35,910 bases of DNA from Sedimentisphaerales bacterium (GTDB taxonomy: Bacteria > Planctomycetota > Phycisphaerae > Sedimentisphaerales > Anaerobacaceae): NCBI GenBank assembly GCA_016935195.1, contig JAFGRL010000129.1, positions 1 to 35,910 of the forward strand. The letters run 5' to 3'. Position numbers and translations under genes: made by a program. Below the pieces are notes generated by a model. It saw nothing but the letters and a program-made list of their open reading frames with translations, did not search any database and was not told the DNA's origin. Below are positions 31,953-35,910 of the stretch, in pieces; the first letter of the stretch is position 1; each line of letters opens with the position of its first letter.

Positions 31953-33041
31953 CTACTGTTTTTCCAGCCTTGCATATGAGCCCACACAGCGAACCTGAAT
32001 ATCCTGCTCATCTTTTACCTTGACGGTCAAAACATCGTTGAAAACTCTCATCTTGCCTTGTTGCTTTGGTGGTGTGATTTCAAGTTCAAACTTATACCGG
32101 CTGCCGACCTTCTCCTGATTTAGTACCTTTATAACACCCTTTTCTGAACTTGCCGATTCGACTTGAAAATCCTCGTTATAATTGTTAAGCAGCCACAATT
32201 TCCTTGTGATAGGTTTTTGAGGTTCGACATTCAGAACAGTTATGATTCTTGGTTCTGTCATAAATCTGGTTAGAGTAGTGAAAGGAATGCTAACAACTTT
32301 ACATTCCGGCTGGTCCAGATTTATATCCACTCGACCGGTCATTCGCGACTTGAGTTTTTCAACATTTACCTTTGGCTCAATCACAAATTCGGCGGCCTTG
32401 GCCGAACGGTCGATATCAGCAGTAATACAATCACCGGTTGACTGGATATACCTTATTGAAAATGGTTTACCGTCCAGGCTTTTAATTGTGATTTTTGGAC
32501 AGCTCGCATTTTCCTTTTTCAGCAGGAGGTTCAGTTTCTTGGGCTCGGCGGCAACTTTAAGCACGATGTTAGCCTTGATGGTAAGCTCGACCTTGGGATT
32601 TGACTGATCGTTGGTGTATACAAACAGATGTTTGTTGGTAATACCTGGCCACCTGCCTGAGTAATATTTTCCCGTTATTTTCCCACTCTCACCCGGTGCG
32701 TATTCTTTTTTCTCAAGCGTAAAAGGCGTACAGCCGCACGTCTTGCTAATCTTTGTAATTTTGAGAACATCACTGCCGGCGTTTTTGAACTTAAATTCCC
32801 AGAGGTTTCGCGTGCTCGGGCCTATCTGGCCGAAATCACGAACTTGCTTCTCAAATTCGATCTTTGCACCTGTACCCTCGGCCGGCATCTTTGTTTCAGG
32901 CTGCTTTTCGGCAACTGTTGTCTTAGTTGCTTTTGGCTTGGCTTTATGTCCCGAGTCCACCTGGGCTTCTTTATCACAACCAAACTGAACAAACAAAAGA
33001 CAGCCTGTAAGAAGAATAATGGTCAAAAGGCCGCGTTTCAT
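31953..33041 (-). CDS. DUF1573-domain lipoprotein
   Basis: A 362-residue exported protein with a lipoprotein signal (LLTIILLTGCLLFVQFGC; C22 the likely lipidated residue, C14 an alternative). DUF1573 (about residues 60-155) is an immunoglobulin-like beta-sandwich, seen here as VRDFGQIGPSTRNLWEFKF, then KTCGCTPF and the PGESGKITGKY strand. A second, similar domain follows. The function of DUF1573 is unknown; it is common in Bacteroidetes and Planctomycetes. AGGAG precedes the ATG. It is the first gene of the run that continues through the cytochrome into gspC, so it may belong to the same envelope assembly. Confidence 0.85.
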   Translation of the reverse strand: MKRGLLTIILLTGCLLFVQFGCDKEAQVDSGHKAKPKATKTTVAEKQPETKMPAEGTGAKIEFEKQVRDFGQIGPSTRNLWEFKFKNAGSDVLKITKISKTCGCTPFTLEKKEYAPGESGKITGKYYSGRWPGITNKHLFVYTNDQSNPKVELTIKANIVLKVAAEPKKLNLLLKKENASCPKITIKSLDGKPFSIRYIQSTGDCITADIDRSAKAAEFVIEPKVNVEKLKSRMTGRVDINLDQPECKVVSIPFTTLTRFMTEPRIITVLNVEPQKPITRKLWLLNNYNEDFQVESASSEKGVIKVLNQEKVGSRYKFELEITPPKQQGKMRVFNDVLTVKVKDEQDIQVRCVGSYARLEKQ

Positions 33042-33147
33042 ATCTCAATCTCCTAAAGACAATTGTAAAAAATGTTCTCACCAACTTATAAGGCGCTTAA
33101 CTTAACAAAAACAGCATTTCAAAGCAAGTATTTTCCATTGTCCAACT

Positions 33148-33813
33148 TCAAAAAGACCCGGTATCGAGGCTGTGGGGCAAGTGCTGCAGGGGACAGCTAT
33201 TACATCTTGCCTTTGGTTTACAAAAATGTTTCCCGGCATTAACCAATAGTGCGTGATACTCGTTGAAGAGCTTGACATCTGCAGGCAGATTCGATTGAAA
33301 TAATTCTCTTAGCTGCTCATAATCAGCGTCAGGCTCAATTAAACCGTGGCGCACTGCAACTCTGGCGGTATAGGCATCAACCACAAAGATTTCTCGGCCG
33401 AAGGCATAGAGCAGAATCGAATCAGCAGTTTCCGGGCCGATGCCCTTTATGCCTAAAAGCTGGGCCCTTAGGTCTTCTGTATTAATGCTGTCTAATTTTT
33501 CTAAATGGCCGTCGTGGTTTCCAAAAAGCCAGTTTGAAAAATTTTTCAGACGTTTTGCTTTTATATTGTGGTAACCTGCCGGCCGAATCAGCTCTGACAA
33601 TTTAGAAATGTCCAGATTGTGCAGCCTCTGGGGTACGAGCAGGCTGGCTGATTTTAGATTGGCAATAGCCTTTTCGACATTGGCCCAGTTCGTATTCTGC
33701 GTAAGGATAGCCCCTGTGATAATCTCGAACCGGCTTTGGCCCGGCCACCAATGCTGCGGGCCAAAATGTTTCAAAAGCAATTGATAAATCTCGGTCAGTT
33801 TTTCATTTATCAT
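33148..33813 (-). CDS. Endonuclease III-type DNA glycosylase (HhH-GPD family)
   Basis: A base-excision repair glycosylase of 221 residues. It has GAILTQNTNW at 34-43, a helix-hairpin-helix LLGIKGIGPETADSIL (119-134), and the catalytic Asp D146 in FVVDAYTARV. The Lys that gives classical Nth its lyase activity is absent from the expected place, so it is probably a monofunctional glycosylase of the 'endonuclease III-related' group. The iron-sulphur region has C198, C204 and C207 (HFCKPKARCNSCPLQ), but the fourth Cys, expected at about residue 213, is missing. It is transcribed alone; no neighbour hints at the damaged base it removes. Confidence 0.9.
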   Translation of the reverse strand: MINEKLTEIYQLLLKHFGPQHWWPGQSRFEIITGAILTQNTNWANVEKAIANLKSASLLVPQRLHNLDISKLSELIRPAGYHNIKAKRLKNFSNWLFGNHDGHLEKLDSINTEDLRAQLLGIKGIGPETADSILLYAFGREIFVVDAYTARVAVRHGLIEPDADYEQLRELFQSNLPADVKLFNEYHALLVNAGKHFCKPKARCNSCPLQHLPHSLDTGSF

Positions 33814-34004
33814 TATCTTAACCTTTAGTCAAAATCACAGATTATTGCTACCAAAGCAGAAACACCGCTTACTACTTGGTCACAATAAAGACGCCAAATT
33901 TCAGCTATTGTAATTTAGCTCTGGTTAAAGTAAACTTTTCAATAAATTTATCTTTTATGTTTAACTGATTTCCCTGCACTTTGAACAAAAGACAAGTCAG
34001 TCCA

Positions 34005-34913
34005 ATGGAAAATAAATACAGCCGATCTGCCAGCCAGCTGCTGAACTTTACACAGGACTCATATTTAGAACGAACATCTCGGCCGGTCTATGCAGTAATA
34101 TTTCTGCTGCCGTTTATCGTTTTCTATGAGCTCGGTACTGTTTTGATCAACACCGACATACTCAATCAGTCTCAAGTCCGGGTAGTTGCCTTTGTTTGGC
34201 TTCAGAAGGCATTAGAGTATGTGGGATTTAGCCATAAAATAGCATGGATGTTACCTCCTCTGGTGGTCATTATCATTTTAATATCACTTCAAATTACATC
34301 CTGTAAAAAATGGAGCTTTGGATTAGGCGATATCTGGCCTATGGCAATGGAGTGTATTTTGCTTGCAGGACCGCTGATAGTACTAAGTCTGTTTCTTAAC
34401 AGTTCGGAACAACCAACACCCAATGCCACAACAATAGCAGAATCCGGTTTACCTTACGCACAAGCTCAAGCAACATTGAATTGCCTCTCACCAGCCGCTA
34501 TACCGCTGCAAACCGCAGTTAAGTATTATCAGGCCGATACCAATAATCTATTAGCAAATATTATAACTGGCATAGGAGCTGGAATTTACGAAGAACTTGT
34601 CTTTCGTTTGATATTGATCTGTGTTTTGATGATTGTTTTTCAGGACGTCTTAAAAATAGCGAGAAAAAACTCCATCGTCTTTTCTGTCCTGTTATCGGCT
34701 GCCCTGTTCAGTGCTCACCATCATATAATCTTTATCGACGGCCGGCTAACAACAAATGTTCCGTTTGACGGTACAGTGTTTTGTTTTAGGACAATTGCAG
34801 GGGTTTACTTCGCTATTCTATTTGCTGTGCGAGGATTTGGGGTTACTGCGGGCACTCACGCCTTTTACGATATTATTGCCACGATAATAAATACCCTTTT
34901 CTTTCAGCAATAA
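34005..34913 (+). CDS. CPBP-family intramembrane protease
   Basis: A 302-residue polytopic membrane protein of the CPBP (CAAX protease and bacteriocin-processing) family, formerly abortive infection/Abi. Several hydrophobic segments are evident, and the active-site motif EELVFR (E196, E197, R201) is present. The later conserved histidines are in SAHHHI and THAFYD. Intact motifs suggest a working glutamate/histidine metal-dependent protease in the inner membrane; the substrate is unknown. I place the start at ATG 34005 rather than at a TTG eight codons upstream; neither has a strong ribosome-binding site. The DUF2617 gene follows about 210 bases downstream on the same strand. Confidence 0.85.
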   Translation: MENKYSRSASQLLNFTQDSYLERTSRPVYAVIFLLPFIVFYELGTVLINTDILNQSQVRVVAFVWLQKALEYVGFSHKIAWMLPPLVVIIILISLQITSCKKWSFGLGDIWPMAMECILLAGPLIVLSLFLNSSEQPTPNATTIAESGLPYAQAQATLNCLSPAAIPLQTAVKYYQADTNNLLANIITGIGAGIYEELVFRLILICVLMIVFQDVLKIARKNSIVFSVLLSAALFSAHHHIIFIDGRLTTNVPFDGTVFCFRTIAGVYFAILFAVRGFGVTAGTHAFYDIIATIINTLFFQQ

Positions 34914-35126
34914 AAATTTTTAATGAACTGTCTTCAACAAGCAATTTTCTAAAAAATCTTCACACACGTTAATCCTTTATCGCCTGAGGCTTGCAGAATA
35001 TTCGTCCTATAAGTGTTGAAATACAGATTATCAATACTGTTATTGTGCTTGATTGCGCTGCTGCTTTTTTTATATAATAAAATTGAACTTAGTTGTTATT
35101 TGTTTTTGTACGAGGGTTTTTCAACT

Positions 35127-35672
35127 ATGGAATCACCGCAAATTAATGTAGCTGTCGAGGAATTGGCTTTTAATCTTTACCAGAGGCCCCTGCACCCTGA
35201 GCTTTTTCAGATTTATGCCAAGAGGCATCTTAGAACCAACAAATATGAGTCGCTGATATGGATTACCGGCTGCACGCACGTTGTCAGTGTTTTTGTCAGG
35301 GATGCCTGCTTAACTGAAGTCGTCAGCGCACCCGGCCAGATGCTGCCCCAGCGGGGCCTGATAGAACGCTTTCAATTCAGGGGGCCGAGATCCCACAAAT
35401 GCACACTGAAAAGGGGAGTCAGCTATATGACAGACTTCCAGGTAGAGAAAATGAGCCCAAATCTTTACCAGCAGAGCTACAAAGACCTGGAGCGTTTTGC
35501 CAAAAGCCGGGGTGTGTTCATCAAATTCCCGGACCTGGGAGTCGGGGGGCTGATGCCCTTTTGTTACATTGACTTTGAAGCAAGGCCGGAGGAGCTGCAT
35601 ATTCACACTTTTGCTGCTTATCCCGACCAGGTAACGGTCGTCAAAACCCAGTCTCTGTTCGATTTTCATTAA
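35127..35672 (+). CDS. DUF2617 family protein
   Basis: A 181-residue protein resembling DUF2617, a family without known function found in Planctomycetes and some Actinobacteria. The segments NLYQRPLHPELFQIY, the ESLIWITGCTHVVSVFV strand region and the C-terminal TFAAYPDQVTVVKTQSLFD fit this family by recall. No signal or membrane segment is present if ATG 35127 is used. A longer in-frame reading starting with TTG at 35013 would add a hydrophobic segment, but family length and the GAGGG before 35127 favour the shorter form. It is followed after 30 bases by a partial pseudopilin-like frame. Confidence 0.7.
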   Translation: MESPQINVAVEELAFNLYQRPLHPELFQIYAKRHLRTNKYESLIWITGCTHVVSVFVRDACLTEVVSAPGQMLPQRGLIERFQFRGPRSHKCTLKRGVSYMTDFQVEKMSPNLYQQSYKDLERFAKSRGVFIKFPDLGVGGLMPFCYIDFEARPEELHIHTFAAYPDQVTVVKTQSLFDFH

Positions 35673-35702
35673 GAACGTATAATGCTCTGTTGAAAAGATG
35701 TA

Positions 35703-35910
35703 ATGGCCGGCTGGATGGCGCTGATGCTTCCCGCAATCATGAAAACCACCGCTAAAGCCAGGGCGGTTCGGTGCATGAATAATCAGCGACAAATTGTGAC
35801 CGGCCTAGCATGTTATTCAAACGGCAACGATAGTAAATACCCCGAATCAGTTGCGACGATTGGTATCGAGGAGGGATATTGGAACTGGCAGGAACCTACA
35901 ATGCTGACAG
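35703..35910 (+). CDS. Partial pseudopilin-like protein without a prepilin leader, cut by the window edge
   Basis: The frame runs open from ATG 35703 to the right edge (69 codons). The sequence LMLPAIMKTTAKARAVRCMN, then NQRQIVTGLACYSNGNDSKYPESVATIG, has the pattern of planctomycete type II secretion/pilin-like proteins (LLPAL..AR..A....C..NLRQI..A...Y..D..G.YP). These normally begin with a leader and FTLxELLVVIAII helix. Here only MAGWMA stands before LMLPA, and an in-frame TGA lies nine bases before the ATG. The prepilin leader and most of the hydrophobic helix are therefore missing. It may be a decayed copy or may have lost secretion. Confidence 0.5.
   Translation, partial: MAGWMALMLPAIMKTTAKARAVRCMNNQRQIVTGLACYSNGNDSKYPESVATIGIEEGYWNWQEPTMLT

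Noticed and set aside
34005-34913. Abortive-infection (Abi) defence protein
   Set aside because: The old Abi name applies to the CPBP family, but nothing around this gene indicates a defence role; annotated as an intramembrane protease only.
35310-35792. 160-residue minus-strand frame over DUF2617
   Set aside because: Antisense shadow; the plus-strand frame has the family pattern.

Overview
The window looks like chromosomal DNA of a planctomycete, most likely class Phycisphaerae. This is inferred from protein style, not from a marker gene. The clues are a DUF2617 protein, a DUF1573 lipoprotein, a pseudopilin-type fragment with the planctomycete-style ARAVRCMNNQRQI segment, and Asn/Asp- and Asn-Glu-Pro-rich inserts in secretion proteins. 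Base composition is moderate and spacers are long and repeat-laden. Almost all genes are on the minus strand; only four (a cysteine-hydrolase-fold protein, a CPBP protease, DUF2617 and a partial right-edge gene) are on the plus strand.

Layout. 1-2.3 kb: a decayed tRNA-Arg, then argJ preceded by a nitrilase-family amidohydrolase (transcribed right to left). 2.3-3.1 kb: repeats and hairpins. 3.1-6.7 kb: a Type IIG/ISP-like restriction-modification gene with a small membrane-protein gene behind it. An in-frame TAG separates the PD-(D/E)xK nuclease residues from the methylase and specificity part. 6.7-7.2 kb: a spacer with eight helically phased A-tracts. 7.2-9.5 kb: argC, rpsI, rplM with a visible promoter and terminator, and tRNA-Tyr. 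9.8-12 kb: a lipoprotein and a TPR membrane protein of unknown role. 12-13.2 kb: a spacer holding gene and tRNA fragments, palindromes and direct repeats. 13.2-16.2 kb: trmB, an isochorismatase-fold protein lacking its catalytic Cys, hisA and a FlgM-like protein.

16.4-33.0 kb is the core of the window. It is a complete type II secretion set in the textbook order gspC-D-E-F-G-H-I-J-K-L-M, closed by an intrinsic terminator. Immediately upstream, tightly spaced, are a DUF1573 lipoprotein and a four-haem cytochrome c with a phosphoesterase-like N-terminus. GspC would link the inner-membrane platform (GspF, L, M) to an unusually large GspD secretin. GspE supplies ATP hydrolysis and GspG-K build the pseudopilus. 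GspO (prepilin peptidase) is not in the window.

33.1-35.9 kb: an endonuclease III-type glycosylase, then plus-strand CPBP protease, DUF2617 and a partial pseudopilin-like reading frame cut by the window edge.

I found no CRISPR array, prophage, transposase or obviously new multi-gene defence system. The best leads are the nonsense codon in the restriction gene, the GspI pseudopilin with an excisionase-like helix-turn-helix tail, the cytochrome/DUF1573 pair at the head of the secretion operon, the phased A-tracts and the dispersed hairpin family.
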